From assembly GCF_000702305.1 (NCBI RefSeq), contig NZ_JNLC01000011.1:186001-250000 (forward strand): 64,000 bases of DNA, read 5' to 3'. The translations under genes and the position numbers were made by a program. Shown piece after piece: positions 53,234 to 63,765 of the stretch (the first letter of the stretch is position 1; each line of letters starts with the position of its first letter). The notes beneath the pieces were generated by a model that was not told where the DNA came from, did no database searches, and saw only the letters and a program-made list of their open reading frames with translations. Origin of the DNA: Allobosea sp. 117. Its GTDB lineage: Bacteria; Pseudomonadota; Alphaproteobacteria; Rhizobiales; Xanthobacteraceae.

Positions 53234-54075
53234 CACGCCAGTTGCCCCTTGGCGGCGAGATCGGCGATGACGAGTGCCCGCAGCTCCGGCGTCACGCGCG
53301 GGCGCACGCCGAACCAGCGCTCGAAGCCGGGCACCGCCTGGTGCAGCAGCATGCCGAGCCCGTCTATGGTGGCGAGGCCCCGCGCCTTGGCGGCACGCAG
53401 CAGCGGCGTCTCCAGCGGCACATAGACGATGTCGGTAACGACGGCGTCCGGCGAGAGCGGCGACAGGTCGAGATCGAGCGGCGGCTGGCCCTTCATGCCG
53501 AGCGAGGTGGTGTTGACGAGCAGCCGCGCGCCGGCGAGCCGGCCGGGCAGGTCGCGCCATTGCACCGGCACCACCTTCGGGCCGAACCGGGCGCGTAGCG
53601 CCTCCGCCCGGTCGAAGCTGCGGTTGACGACGGCGACGCGGTCGACGCCGCGCGAGAGGAGGCCATGGACGATGCCGCGCGCCGCCCCGCCGGCCCCGAG
53701 CACGACGGCCTCGCCGAGCGCGCGGGCCCATTCCGGCTCGCCGGCATCGAGATTGGCGAGGAAGCCGTAGACATCGGTGTTGCTCGCCATCAGCCGGCCG
53801 CCCTCGAGCCACAGCGTGTTGGCGGCCCCGAGCGCGCCCGCCACCTCGTCACATTCGGCGGCGCGGAAGGCGGCTTCCTTGTGCGGCACGGTGACGTTGC
53901 AACCGACATAGCCGGAGGCGGCGAAGTTCGCGAGGAAGCCCTCGATCGCCTCGGGCGGAACGTCCTCGCGCCCGTAAGAGCCGTCGATGCCGTGCTCCGC
54001 CAGCCAGTGACCATGGATCAGCGGCGAGCGGGAATGGCTGATCGGATGACCGATAACGCAGGCGCGCAGGGTCAT
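53233..54075 (-). CDS. aroE: Shikimate dehydrogenase (NADP+)
   Basis: AroE reduces 3-dehydroshikimate to shikimate. The 280-residue protein has [28 protein letters not shown], the catalytic Lys in [33 protein letters not shown], the NADP fold [29 protein letters not shown] and [14 protein letters not shown]. It is coupled to coaE and lies 13 bases after maf. Together with aroA at 10463 it serves the shikimate pathway, though the two are unlinked. Confidence 0.96.
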   Translation of the reverse strand: MTLRACVIGHPISHSRSPLIHGHWLAEHGIDGSYGREDVPPEAIEGFLANFAASGYVGCNVTVPHKEAAFRAAECDEVAGALGAANTLWLEGGRLMASNTDVYGFLANLDAGEPEWARALGEAVVLGAGGAARGIVHGLLSRGVDRVAVVNRSFDRAEALRARFGPKVVPVQWRDLPGRLAGARLLVNTTSLGMKGQPPLDLDLSPLSPDAVVTDIVYVPLETPLLRAAKARGLATIDGLGMLLHQAVPGFERWFGVRPRVTPELRALVIADLAAKGQLA

Positions 54076-54088
54076 GTCCCGGAACCTC

Positions 54089-54745
54089 TCACTTCAGAAC
54101 GCCCTCGGTGCGCAGGAAGGCCAGCAGCGGCAGCAGCGGCAAGCCGAGGATCACCGAATGGTCGCCCTCGATGCGCGTGAATAGATGGATGCCGAGGCCT
54201 TCGAGCTGATAGGCGCCGACGCTGCCCAGCACCGCGTCCCCCGCCGCGTCGAGATAGGCTTCGAGCGTCGGCGCGTCCAGCGGGCGCATGGTGAGGTAGG
54301 CCACCTCCACCGTCTCGAACAGGACAAGGTCATCGCGCGCCACCGCCACGGCGGAGAGCAAAGCGTGGGTCCTGCCAGCGAGCTGGGCGAGCTGCGCGCG
54401 GGCGGCTTCCCGGTCCACCGGCTTGTGGAGCTGGATCTGTCCCAGCGAGAGGGTCTGGTCCGCTCCGACGACCAGTCGGCCGGGCGCGGTACGGCTTGCC
54501 GCGCGCGCCTTGGCGCGGGCGAGTGTCGCGGCGACGATGGCCGCGTTCGCGCCGGCGGCGAGTGCCTCCGCCTCCAGGCCGCGCTCGTCGACATCGACTG
54601 GTGCCACCTCGAACGGCACCCGCGCGGCTTCCAGCAACGCCCGGCGCGTAGCGCTCTTGGAGGCGAGGATCAGCGGCGCCGCACCGGTCCACAGGCCGGA
54701 CGGTGTCTCCTGCCGCGCGGCTTCATGGCCTGCTTCGCTGGGCAT
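54089..54745 (-). CDS. maf: Maf-family nucleoside triphosphate pyrophosphatase
   Basis: Maf proteins hydrolyse non-canonical or modified NTPs and affect division. The 218-residue protein has [34 protein letters not shown] (the S-x-S-x-R-R-x-L-L motif), [44 protein letters not shown] and [37 protein letters not shown]. An extra lead of about 24 residues precedes the core. ATG 54745 shares one base with the ppsR stop (TGATG), so translation is coupled. Confidence 0.93.
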   Translation of the reverse strand: MPSEAGHEAARQETPSGLWTGAAPLILASKSATRRALLEAARVPFEVAPVDVDERGLEAEALAAGANAAIVAATLARAKARAASRTAPGRLVVGADQTLSLGQIQLHKPVDREAARAQLAQLAGRTHALLSAVAVARDDLVLFETVEVAYLTMRPLDAPTLEAYLDAAGDAVLGSVGAYQLEGLGIHLFTRIEGDHSVILGLPLLPLLAFLRTEGVLK

Positions 54746-55584
54746 CAGCCCGCCTCGTCGAGCTTGCGGCGGTGCTCCTGCAACAGCCCTATGATGGCGG
54801 CGGCGGTCTCCTCGATGGAGCGACGGGTGACGTCGATCACCGGCCACCCGGCGCGAGCACAGAGCCGGCGCGAGAAGGCGATCTCCTCCGCCACGGCCTC
54901 ACGATCGATATAGGCGTCGTTGGCCTGCACCGCATTGAGCCCTAGCAGGCGGTTGCGGCGGATCTCCACCACCCGCTCCGGGCTGGCGACGAGGCCGACC
55001 ACCAGCGGGCGCTTGAGCTCGTTGAGGCTCGGCGGCACCGGCACGTTCGGGACGAGCGGGATGTTGGCGGTCTTGATGCCGCGATTGGCGAGATAGATGC
55101 TGGTCGGCGTCTTGGAGGAGCGGGAAATGCCGAGCAGAACTACGTCGGCCGCCTCCAGCCCGTCCACATGCTGGCCGTCATCGTGCATCACGGTGAAGTT
55201 CATCGCGTCGATGCGGCGGAAATACTCGCCGTCGAGCTGATGCTGGCCGCCGACGCGCGGGGTCGGCGTGCCACCGAGATAGGCCTGGAAGAGCCGCACC
55301 ACCGGCGCCAGCACCGAGAGCACCGGCACACCGTTGCGCTCGCAATAGGATTTCAGCCGCTCGCGCAGCTCCAGCTCGGTGAGTGTGTAGAGGACGATGC
55401 CGGGATTTTCCTCGATCTCGCCGATCGCCCGGTCGAGCTGGCGATGCGTACGTACCAGCGGATAGATGTGCTCGATCGGCTTCACATGGGAATATTGCGC
55501 CGCCGCCGCGCGACCGACGCTGATCAGCGTCTCGCCGGTCGAGTCCGACACCAGGTGCAGATGGAAATAGCTCTCCGAGGTCAC
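54745..55584 (-). CDS. ppsR: Pyruvate, phosphate dikinase regulatory protein (DUF299 kinase/pyrophosphorylase)
   Basis: These proteins switch PEP synthase or PPDK off and on by ADP-dependent phosphorylation and phosphate-dependent dephosphorylation. About 279 residues: [79 protein letters not shown] (P-loop-like [10 protein letters not shown]), [19 protein letters not shown], and [22 protein letters not shown] 55584 matches the usual start just before S-Y-F-H; GTG 55596 and ATG 55626 are possible. It heads the operon to dnaQ and lies beside the candidate origin, as in Caulobacter. Confidence 0.92.
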   Translation of the reverse strand: MTSESYFHLHLVSDSTGETLISVGRAAAAQYSHVKPIEHIYPLVRTHRQLDRAIGEIEENPGIVLYTLTELELRERLKSYCERNGVPVLSVLAPVVRLFQAYLGGTPTPRVGGQHQLDGEYFRRIDAMNFTVMHDDGQHVDGLEAADVVLLGISRSSKTPTSIYLANRGIKTANIPLVPNVPVPPSLNELKRPLVVGLVASPERVVEIRRNRLLGLNAVQANDAYIDREAVAEEIAFSRRLCARAGWPVIDVTRRSIEETAAAIIGLLQEHRRKLDEAG

Positions 55585-55898
55585 GCGGTCATCCACAGCC
55601 CTGTGTATGACCGAGGTACAAGCCATGGCGGGAGGGGGTCTGGCAAGGCCCGGCTGGGGAAAGCAGGCAGAACCATCCACATGCCTGCCGGCTGTGGAGA
55701 ACGCGGGAGGCCTCTGGACGAAAGACGGGAAGAACCCCGGCCTGCCTCTTGAGGTACTTGAATCGTAAAGGAAAAGTTAATCGCTCAGCCGGGGGACACA
55801 CCCGCCAAGGCTGGGGATTGGTTGCCGATGACGCGGAACCCGGCTAATCCGCACCCCACACCAACTACGACTCTCTCTATCAAAGAGATTTAAAAAGT
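55585..55898. other. Candidate chromosomal origin region between ppsR and hemE
   Basis: These 314 bases hold no gene. DnaA-box-like nonamers (consensus TTATCCACA) are TCATCCACA (55589-55597), TGTGTATGA on the other strand (55602-55610), CCATCCACA (55673-55681) and TGTGGAGAA (55693-55701), each one or two bases off. Two A/T-rich patches follow (55758-55782 and 55873-55898) in a G/C-rich genome. In Caulobacter the origin lies between hemE and the ppsR homologue, and other alphaproteobacteria have it next to hemE. Gene order and box clustering are seen; origin function is inferred. Confidence 0.5.
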
Positions 55899-56969
55899 AT
55901 GAACGGGCGGTGGACCGAGCCTGTCGATCCGAAGAGCCTGCCGGAAAGCCGGCTGCTTCAGGCGCTGTCCGGCCATGTGCCGGATCGCACGCCGATCTGG
56001 ATGATGCGTCAGGCTGGACGCTATCTCCCTGAGTACCGGGAGCTTCGCGCCAGGGCCGGTGACTTCCTCACCCTGTGCTACACGCCGGACTACGCGGCCG
56101 AGGTCACGCTGCAGCCAATCCGCCGCTTCGGCTTCGATGCGGCGATCCTGTTCTCCGATATCCTCGTCGTCCCCCATGCGCTCGGCTGCGGGCTCGCCTT
56201 CGAAGCGGGCGAGGGGCCCCGCCTCGAGACCATCACGTCATCAAGCGATCTGGCTCGTCTGTCCTCGCGGCTCGATCCGGAAAAGATCGACCGGGTCTAT
56301 GAGGCGGTGGCAAAGGTCCGCACCGGGCTGCCGGCGGAGACCGCCCTGCTCGGCTTCTGCGGCGCGCCCTGGACAGTGGCGACCTACATGGTCGCCGGGC
56401 GCGGTACCGACGACCAGATGCCGGCGCGGCTGGCGGCGCTGAACGACCCCGTCTTCTTCGGCGCGCTGATCGACCGGCTGGTCGAGGCCTCAAGCCTCTA
56501 TCTGATCGGCCAGCTCCGTGCCGGCGCTGACGCGGTGCAGATTTTCGACACCTGGTCGGGCGTGCTCGATCCGGAAGGCTTCCGGCGCTGGACTATCGGG
56601 CCGATCGCTCGGATCGTGCGCGCGGTGCGTGCCTCGGTGCCGCAGGCGCGGATAATCGCCTTCCCGAAGGGCGCAACACTTTCCGGGCTCATCGAGCTGG
56701 CGACGACGGCCGGCGTCGATGCGGTCGGCCTGGACTGGACGGCGGACCGGCGCGGCGTGCGCGCGGCGCTGGGTGGGCGCTGCGCCCTGCAGGGCAATCT
56801 CGATCCGCTGCGGCTGATCGCCGGCGGTCATGCGCTGGATAAGGGCATCGACGCGCTGATGGAGGATTTCCGCGGGGCGGCGCATATCTTCAATCTCGGC
56901 CACGGCATTCGTCCCGAGACGCCGATTGCTCATGTGGAGCAGATGCTGAGGCGGGTGCGGGGGTTCTGA
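55899..56969 (+). CDS. hemE: Uroporphyrinogen decarboxylase
   Basis: HemE decarboxylates uroporphyrinogen III to coproporphyrinogen III. The 356-residue TIM barrel has [33 protein letters not shown] (substrate-binding Arg pair), [20 protein letters not shown] (catalytic Asp), [58 protein letters not shown] and [25 protein letters not shown] 55899 lies at the end of an A/T-rich patch with only a weak ribosome site. hemJ starts directly after its stop. Confidence 0.97.
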   Translation: MNGRWTEPVDPKSLPESRLLQALSGHVPDRTPIWMMRQAGRYLPEYRELRARAGDFLTLCYTPDYAAEVTLQPIRRFGFDAAILFSDILVVPHALGCGLAFEAGEGPRLETITSSSDLARLSSRLDPEKIDRVYEAVAKVRTGLPAETALLGFCGAPWTVATYMVAGRGTDDQMPARLAALNDPVFFGALIDRLVEASSLYLIGQLRAGADAVQIFDTWSGVLDPEGFRRWTIGPIARIVRAVRASVPQARIIAFPKGATLSGLIELATTAGVDAVGLDWTADRRGVRAALGGRCALQGNLDPLRLIAGGHALDKGIDALMEDFRGAAHIFNLGHGIRPETPIAHVEQMLRRVRGF

Positions 56970-57395
56970 GTGCTCTATGACTGGATCAAGGCGCTGCACA
57001 TCCTCGCCGTCATCTCCTGGATGGCGGGGATGCTCTATCTGCCGCGTCTGATGGTCTATCACTGCGACGCGCCGGCGGGCTCGCCGCAGTCCGAGACCTT
57101 CAAGGTCATGGAACGGCGCCTGCTCAAGGCGATCATCAATCCGGCGATGGGGGTCACCTGGCTCGCCGGGCTCTGGCTGGTCTATGAGGGCGGCTGGTGG
57201 ACGGCGCCGTGGTTCCACGCCAAATTCGTATTGGTGCTGGCGATGAGCGCCTTCCACGGCCAGCTCTCGCGCTGGGTGCGGGAGTTCGCCGAGGACCGTA
57301 ACGCGCGTCCGGCCCGCTTCTACCGCATCGCCAACGAGGTGCCGACCGTGTTGATGATCGGCATCGTGCTGCTCGTGGTGCTGAAACCCTTCTGA
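56970..57395 (+). CDS. hemJ: Protoporphyrinogen oxidase HemJ
   Basis: HemJ oxidises protoporphyrinogen IX to protoporphyrin IX in bacteria without HemG or HemY. The 141-residue four-helix membrane protein has [30 protein letters not shown] with the conserved haem-ligand His, then [52 protein letters not shown] and [26 protein letters not shown]. The start is GTG 56970 immediately after the hemE stop, so it is coupled to hemE. Its product is the substrate of ferrochelatase at 4364. Confidence 0.94.
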   Translation: MLYDWIKALHILAVISWMAGMLYLPRLMVYHCDAPAGSPQSETFKVMERRLLKAIINPAMGVTWLAGLWLVYEGGWWTAPWFHAKFVLVLAMSAFHGQLSRWVREFAEDRNARPARFYRIANEVPTVLMIGIVLLVVLKPF

Positions 57396-57410
57396 TCTTC
57401 GAAACCGGGC

Positions 57411-57439
57411 TTGCGCGGAATCGGCGGCTTGCCTATGTT
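57411..57439 (+). promoter_or_regulatory. Candidate rho promoter
   Basis: TTGCGC (57411-57416), a 17-base spacer, and TATGTT (57434-57439). This gives a leader of about 180 bases before the rho start at 57628. rho genes in other bacteria are autoregulated in the leader. Match to consensus is moderate. Confidence 0.4.
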
Positions 57440-57627
57440 GCGCGTGCTTTCCACAAAGCTGGCTGACGCGTGATCCTTGGCCCGACATCGTTCCCCGATG
57501 CCGGTCGGCGCGTCGGGTAAGATCCCGGCTCCGCCCGGTTCGATCCGCAGACCAGCGTCCCATCCCTGCCGACATGCCGTTGCACGCGAGGCCGTGCCGG
57601 CGTTCCCAACACCCGAGGCCCTTTCCC

Positions 57628-58893
<1,266 letters not shown>

Positions 58894-58932
58894 GGCCGCG
58901 CAGGTCTCGCGTCGCGATGATCCATCTCTCCG

Positions 58933-58955
58933 ATGGCCGGGCATGTCCCGGCCAT
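58933..58955 (+). terminator. Terminator of rho
   Basis: Perfect nine-base-pair stem ATGGCCGGG/CCCGGCCAT with loop CATGT, followed after a short gap by TTTT. It shares the GGCCGGG-CATGT-CCCGGCC core with the grpE terminator. Confidence 0.75.
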
Positions 58956-59095
58956 CTGCGTTTTGCGGTCATCGTAACACCGCTACATGATACCGCCTCT
59001 TGCGCATGGCGCGACATCCGGACAATCTGCACGCGATGCGGCATGACTCGAAAGCGGGCACCGCGTCGCGGCGGTCGGGCTCCGGGGAGGCGGGG

Positions 59096-59467
59096 ATGTC
59101 GGCTTTGAGGTCCATGTTGGTGGTGGCGTTCGCGTGGCTGGTGACGAGCCTGCCGGCGGCGGCATCGTCGATCGCGGATCACGAGCCAGCGCGCGGGGCG
59201 CTGATGCTCGGCGTCGTTTTCGTCGCTGCGTTGAGCTGGGTGATGGCGTATCGCCGCTGGTGGCTGCCGCTTCTCGTCTGGCTACCGTTGGCGCTCGGGG
59301 CGTCCATCTTCATCGGCCATCTCGTCGACCCGACGGTCAGCGCGGTGATCCGCGACGAGCTCGGGCTCGACTATCTGATGGAAGCGGACCTGTGCATTGC
59401 GATCGCCGTTGTCGCCCCGCTCATGATCGCCCAGAGCTGGATGGGCCGGCGGGAGATGCGCCGCTGA
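59096..59467 (+). CDS. Small membrane protein of unknown function (tandem paralogue 1)
   Basis: 123 residues. A signal-like start (MSALRSMLVVAFAWLVTSLPAAASS) is followed by three hydrophobic helices (ALMLGVVFVAALSWVMAYRRWWLPLLVWLPLALGASIFIGHLVD; LCIAIAVVAPLMIAQSW) and a basic end RREMRR. I recognise no family. ATG 59096 has GGGGAGG five bases upstream. The next gene overlaps its stop and has the same plan with a shared RRWWLPLLV / LRWWLALLV block, so the two look like diverged duplicates. Confidence 0.7.
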   Translation: MSALRSMLVVAFAWLVTSLPAAASSIADHEPARGALMLGVVFVAALSWVMAYRRWWLPLLVWLPLALGASIFIGHLVDPTVSAVIRDELGLDYLMEADLCIAIAVVAPLMIAQSWMGRREMRR

Positions 59468-59889
59468 ACGGGGCGGGATCGACGGCCGCCCGCCTTTCCT
59501 GCGTCGTCCTGCCATTCGTGCTGGTGCCGACCCGGCTGGCGGCGCAGGCCGCGGTCGAGATCCAGGCGGACCCGGCTGATGTGTGGCTGACGCTCGGCGC
59601 GGTGGTATTCGCCAGCCTGCTGCTGGGCGCGCTGCGCTGGTGGCTGGCGCTGCTCGTGCTGCCGCTGGTCATCATGATGGCTGCCGGGATCTGGGCCGAG
59701 CTGGGCGACACGCTGCGCGAGCTGTCGACGACCGCTGATCTCGGTATCGTGGGAGTGCTGCAATTCGGTCTCGCGGCGACGGCCTGCTTTCTCGCTCCGC
59801 CGACGATCGCCCTCGTCATGAGGCGGATTTACACGCAAAGGATGCAATCACGCCGTACACACCTAGAAAAATCCGATCCCCAGATTTGA
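59464..59889 (+). CDS. Small membrane protein of unknown function (tandem paralogue 2, start uncertain)
   Basis: Up to 141 residues. From CTG 59464 the start reads like a signal peptide (NGAGSTAARLSCVVLPFVLVPTRLAAQA), then helices VWLTLGAVVFASLLLGALRWWLALLVLPLVIMMAAGIW and LQFGLAATACFLAPPTIALV follow, with a basic tail. No ATG lies near this point. The CTG shares bases with the upstream stop (CTGA) and has GGGAG about eight bases before it. GTG 59518 is the next option but would cut the signal and has no ribosome site. Order of helices and the RWWL block match the previous gene. Function unknown. Confidence 0.6.
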   Translation: MNGAGSTAARLSCVVLPFVLVPTRLAAQAAVEIQADPADVWLTLGAVVFASLLLGALRWWLALLVLPLVIMMAAGIWAELGDTLRELSTTADLGIVGVLQFGLAATACFLAPPTIALVMRRIYTQRMQSRRTHLEKSDPQI

Positions 59890-60000
59890 CTCAGGACGGC
59901 GATTTGGGGTTCGGGACGATGTTTCATACCCGAAACCATTCCTGCGACACCTGGAGCCGTTTGTGGGCTCGTGGTTGAATCGGGCGTTCCCGGCGCTAAC

Positions 60001-60009
60001 TTATCCACA
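60001..60009 (+). promoter_or_regulatory. Perfect DnaA box
   Basis: TTATCCACA, identical to the consensus DnaA nonamer, in the 142-base gap between the second small membrane gene and the DUF255 gene, followed by GGCTTGTCGAC. It lies about 4 kb from the ppsR/hemE gap. Confidence 0.5.
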
Positions 60010-60031
60010 GGCTTGTCGACAGACCGGCAGA

Positions 60032-62107
60032 TCAGGAGGCGGCCTTCCGTCCGGCGAGGTTCCCGAGCGTTTCCAGTAGTCGATTCGTATCCGTAACGGG
60101 AAGCGAGCAGACCGCGCCGGCACAGACGAAGGCGGCGGGACCGTTCGTGGCGAGCGCCTTGGCACGGGCGGGATGACCGGCCGGCAAAGTCTCGCCGTCC
60201 TCGACCCGTAGGACAGTCGCGTCGAGGTGCGGCAGCTTGAACGCGGCGTCCGCGAGTTTGCGTGTCGCGTCGCTATCCGCACCCACGATGACGATCTCCG
60301 CCGCCCGCAGGCGCGTGTCCAGCGCGTTGAGCAGGCCGGCATGGCTGTAGAGCGTCGGCGCCGCCAGCGGCAGCAGCCCGTCGAACAGCCGGTCGGCTCG
60401 AACGCGCCAGGCATCGTCGCCGGTCAGCGCCGCCAGTCGGACGAGATTGCGGGCGGCGAGCGCGTTCGGATTGGTCACGGCGTCGTCGGCCGTCGCGTCG
60501 GGACGCAGGATCAGGCCCTCGGCGTCGTCGGCGGTGAGGTAGTAGCCGCCGTTCTCGTTGCCGTGATGCGCGCCGAGCGCGCGCATCCAGGTCGTGGCGC
60601 GGTCGATATAGGCGGTCTCGCCGGTCGCCTGATGAAGGGCGAGCGCGGCCCGCGCCATGGCGGCGTAGTCGGAAGAGAGGCCGGGGAAGATCAGCCGCCC
60701 GTCGCGGTAGCTGTGGCCGAGACGTTCGCCGTTCGCGCCACGCGTCATCGATTCGGTGATGAAACGGAAGGCGCGGATGGCCGGCTCCAGCCATTCCGGG
60801 CGGTCGAGCCGCAGGCTCGCATCGGCGAGAGCGGCGATCATCAGCCCGTTCCAGTCGGCCAGCACCTTGTCATCGCGGCCCGGCGGAACGCGCTTTTGGC
60901 GCACTGCGAGCAGCTTGTCGCGCAGCACGGCGAGACGGACATCGTCCGCGCCGAAGGTCTCCGGTGCCTTCAACCGATTCGGGATCGAAACGCCCTCCCA
61001 ATTGCCGAAGGGCGTGATGTCGTAGTGCCGCGCGAAGAATTCCGCATCCTCGCTTCCGAGCGCGGCGAGCAGGTCCTTCAGCGTCCAGACGTAATAGCGG
61101 CCCTCGTGGCCTTCCGAATCGGCGTCGAGGCTGGCGGCGAAGGCGCCTTCCGGTGTCACCATTTCGCGTAGCAGCCAGCCGACGGTCTCCTCGGCTCGGG
61201 CGCGGAACAGGGGATCGTGCGTCTCGGAAAAGGCCAGCGCCAGCAGCTCGAGGAGCTGGGCATTGTCGTAGAGCATCTTCTCGAAATGCGGCACCAGCCA
61301 GTGATCGTCGACCGAATAGCGCGAATAGCCGCCGCCGATATGGTCGTAGATGCCGCCCTCGCTCATGGCATGGAGCGCATGCAGCGCGGCGTCGCGCAGC
61401 CGCTCGCGCCCGGTGCGCTCATAGCCGCGCCACAGCAGTTCGAGGAACGGCGTGTTGGGGAATTTCGGCGCGCCCTTCAGCCCGCCATGCTCGGGATCCA
61501 TGATGCCAAGAATGCGCGAGGCGACATCGTCGAGTTCGTTGAGGCCGACCGTAACCTTTCCCGCCGGCCGCGCCTTGGCAGAAATCCGCGCCATGATCGC
61601 CTCGCGGTTGGAGGCGATGCGCGGGTCGCTGGAGGCATACGCACCGGACATTGTGCGCAGCACGTCGGTGAAGGCCGGCTGGCCGTAGCGGGCCTCCTTC
61701 GGGAAATAGGTGCCGCCCCAGAACGGCGTGCCATCGGGGCTAAGAAACATGGTCAGCGGCCAGCCGCCCTGCGCGCCGAGCTGCTGCAGCGCCGACATGT
61801 AGATCTGATCGATGTCGGGCCGTTCCTCGCGGTCGACCTTGATGTTCACGAAAAGCTCGTTCATCACCGCCGCGGTCGCCTCGTCCTCGAAGCTCTCATG
61901 CGCCATGACGTGGCACCAGTGGCAGGCGGCATAGCCGATGGAGAGCAGGATGGGCCGGCCGCTGGCGCGCGCCGCCTCCAGCGCTTCCGGCCCCCAAGGC
62001 CACCAGTCGACGGGGTTGTCCTTGTGCTGGAGCAGATAGGGGCTGGCGGCATCGGCGAGACGGTTCGGCACGGGCAACTCCGTGGGCGGCGTACGGATAC
62101 GCAGCAT
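60032..62107 (-). CDS. DUF255/thioredoxin-domain protein (YyaL/SSP411-like)
   Basis: 691 residues. The N-terminal thioredoxin-like domain has [61 protein letters not shown] with a C-H-W-C motif, [22 protein letters not shown] and [23 protein letters not shown]. The rest is an alpha-barrel related to N-acylglucosamine 2-epimerases and glycosidases ([89 protein letters not shown]). The family is widespread and its activity is unknown. It is divergent to mnmE. Confidence 0.92.
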   Translation of the reverse strand: MLRIRTPPTELPVPNRLADAASPYLLQHKDNPVDWWPWGPEALEAARASGRPILLSIGYAACHWCHVMAHESFEDEATAAVMNELFVNIKVDREERPDIDQIYMSALQQLGAQGGWPLTMFLSPDGTPFWGGTYFPKEARYGQPAFTDVLRTMSGAYASSDPRIASNREAIMARISAKARPAGKVTVGLNELDDVASRILGIMDPEHGGLKGAPKFPNTPFLELLWRGYERTGRERLRDAALHALHAMSEGGIYDHIGGGYSRYSVDDHWLVPHFEKMLYDNAQLLELLALAFSETHDPLFRARAEETVGWLLREMVTPEGAFAASLDADSEGHEGRYYVWTLKDLLAALGSEDAEFFARHYDITPFGNWEGVSIPNRLKAPETFGADDVRLAVLRDKLLAVRQKRVPPGRDDKVLADWNGLMIAALADASLRLDRPEWLEPAIRAFRFITESMTRGANGERLGHSYRDGRLIFPGLSSDYAAMARAALALHQATGETAYIDRATTWMRALGAHHGNENGGYYLTADDAEGLILRPDATADDAVTNPNALAARNLVRLAALTGDDAWRVRADRLFDGLLPLAAPTLYSHAGLLNALDTRLRAAEIVIVGADSDATRKLADAAFKLPHLDATVLRVEDGETLPAGHPARAKALATNGPAAFVCAGAVCSLPVTDTNRLLETLGNLAGRKAAS

Positions 62108-62145
62108 AGGGCGGGACGTTGAGCGGATATAGGGAAAGCGGCGCT

Positions 62146-63522
62146 ATGCGCGAGGGTTCCCCTGCCGGGGTGGGCCCCGACACCATCGCGGCGGTGTCGA
62201 GCGGTGCCGGGCCGGCGGCGGTCGCGGTCATCCGCCTGTCGGGTCCGCAGGCGGGCGAGGCCGTGCTGGCCCTCACCGGGGGGCTGCCGGAGCCGCGCCG
62301 CGCGAGCCTCGCGACGCTGCGCCACCCGGTCGACGCCGGCCTGCTCGACCGGGCGCTGGTGCTGTGGCTGCCGGGACCCGGCAGTGCGACTGGCGAGGAC
62401 ATGGCCGAGTTCCAGGTGCATGGCGGGCGCGCCGTGGTGGTGGCGGTGCTCGCGGCTCTCGCCGCCGTGCCGGGCGTGCGGCCGGCCGAACCCGGCGAGT
62501 TCACCCGCCGCGCCTTCCTCAACGGGCGTATGGACCTCACCGAGGTCGAGGGTCTCGCCGATCTGATCGGGGCCGAGACCGAAGGCCAGCGGCGCCTCGC
62601 CGCTGCCCATGCCTTCGGCCATCTCGGCACACGCGTCGAAGCCTGGCGGGGCCGGCTCGTGCGGGCGATGGCGCTGATCGAGGCGGGCATCGATTTCGCC
62701 GAGGAGGAGGACGTGCCGCGCGAGACCCGCGCCGCCGCGAAGCCGGAACTGGAGGCGCTCGCGACCGAGCTCGCCGTCGCCCTCGCGGACCGGCGCGGCG
62801 AGCTGGTGCGCGAGGGCGCGACCATTGCCATCGCCGGCCGGCCGAATGCCGGCAAGTCGTCGCTGATGAACGCGCTTGCGGCGCGCGACGTCGCCATCGT
62901 CTCGGACGAGCCGGGCACCACGCGCGACGTCATCGAGGTCGGGCTTGATCTGCGCGGTCAGAAGGCGGTGTTGATCGATACCGCCGGCCTGCGCGAAAGC
63001 GGCGCCGGCACGGTCGAAGCGGAGGGCATCCGTCGCGCGCTTGCCCGCATCGCGTCGGCGGACCTCGTGCTGTGGGTGCACGACGCCGCGTCCGGCCCGG
63101 CGCCGTCCGCTATGCCGGCGATCGCCGCCGGCGCGGGCGCCGCGATGTGGTTGGTCGCCAACAAGACCGACGCGGCGGGACCCTTTGCCGGGGCTCCGGT
63201 GAGCTGGGCCGAACACGTGCTTGCCGTCTCGGCGCGGACCGGCGCGGGGCTCGACGCGCTGATGGATTCGCTGGCGGAATGGCTTGGCACCCGGCTCGGC
63301 GGGGGCGAGCATCCGGCGCTGATCCGCGCGCGGCACCGGGCGGCAGCCGGCGAGGTGGCACGCCTTCTCGATCCGCTGCTCGCCGGATGGGACGGTCTCG
63401 ACGACGAGCTGATCGCCGAGGAGCTGCGGCGCGCGGCTGTCGAGCTCGGGCGACTCACCGGCCGCATCGATATCGAGGATCTGCTGGACGTCGTGTTCCG
63501 TGAGTTCTGCATCGGCAAGTGA
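62146..63522 (+). CDS. mnmE: tRNA uridine-5-carboxymethylaminomethyl modification GTPase MnmE
   Basis: MnmE works with MnmG to form cmnm5U at the wobble base of certain tRNAs. 458 residues. N-terminal folate domain: DTIAAVSSGAGPAAVAVIRLSGPQA, EDMAEFQVHGGRAVV, PGEFTRRAFLNGRMDLTEVEGLADLIGAETEGQRRLA. G domain: IAGRPNAGKSSLMNALAARDVAIVSDEPGTTRDVIEV, DTAGLRESG, NKTDA. The C-terminus FREFCIGK carries the Cys-x-Gly-Lys of the active site. ATG 62146 has AGGGA upstream. The partner mnmG follows after two parS-like sites. Confidence 0.97.
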   Translation: MREGSPAGVGPDTIAAVSSGAGPAAVAVIRLSGPQAGEAVLALTGGLPEPRRASLATLRHPVDAGLLDRALVLWLPGPGSATGEDMAEFQVHGGRAVVVAVLAALAAVPGVRPAEPGEFTRRAFLNGRMDLTEVEGLADLIGAETEGQRRLAAAHAFGHLGTRVEAWRGRLVRAMALIEAGIDFAEEEDVPRETRAAAKPELEALATELAVALADRRGELVREGATIAIAGRPNAGKSSLMNALAARDVAIVSDEPGTTRDVIEVGLDLRGQKAVLIDTAGLRESGAGTVEAEGIRRALARIASADLVLWVHDAASGPAPSAMPAIAAGAGAAMWLVANKTDAAGPFAGAPVSWAEHVLAVSARTGAGLDALMDSLAEWLGTRLGGGEHPALIRARHRAAAGEVARLLDPLLAGWDGLDDELIAEELRRAAVELGRLTGRIDIEDLLDVVFREFCIGK

Positions 63523-63569
63523 CGGCGGACCCCGTCCGGGCGCGCGCCCGCGCCTCCCCCCGACGACGC

Positions 63570-63585
63570 CGTTTCACGTGAAACA
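63570..63585. promoter_or_regulatory. parS site (copy 1)
   Basis: CGTTTCACGTGAAACA matches 15 of 16 bases of the ParB-binding consensus TGTTTCACGTGAAACA. It lies between mnmE and mnmG, near where parA and parB are expected (mnmG-rsmG-parA-parB in alphaproteobacteria), just beyond the window. Confidence 0.85.
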
Positions 63586-63617
63586 GTTCTCGGTGCTGCG
63601 GCGGATGAGGGCGAAGA

Positions 63618-63633
63618 TGTTTCACGTGAATCA
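63618..63633. promoter_or_regulatory. parS site (copy 2)
   Basis: TGTTTCACGTGAATCA matches 15 of 16 consensus bases, 48 bases from copy 1. Two close copies fit a ParB loading centre. The remaining sequence of this 243-base gap shows no gene. Confidence 0.8.
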
Positions 63634-63765
63634 CCTCGCGCGCACCATGCCCGACGGATTTGTGACGCAGGCTGACCGGGCCGATGATGCCGTGCGGCTT
63701 GACGCCAGCGGCGAAACGCGGTTCGACGAGCGCAGTTGAGCGGCCGCTGCGCCGCACGGACGGAA

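Noticed and set aside
63500-63739. 79-codon open frame between mnmE and mnmG
   Set aside because: It begins inside mnmE, spans the two parS palindromes and has no ribosome site or recognisable composition.
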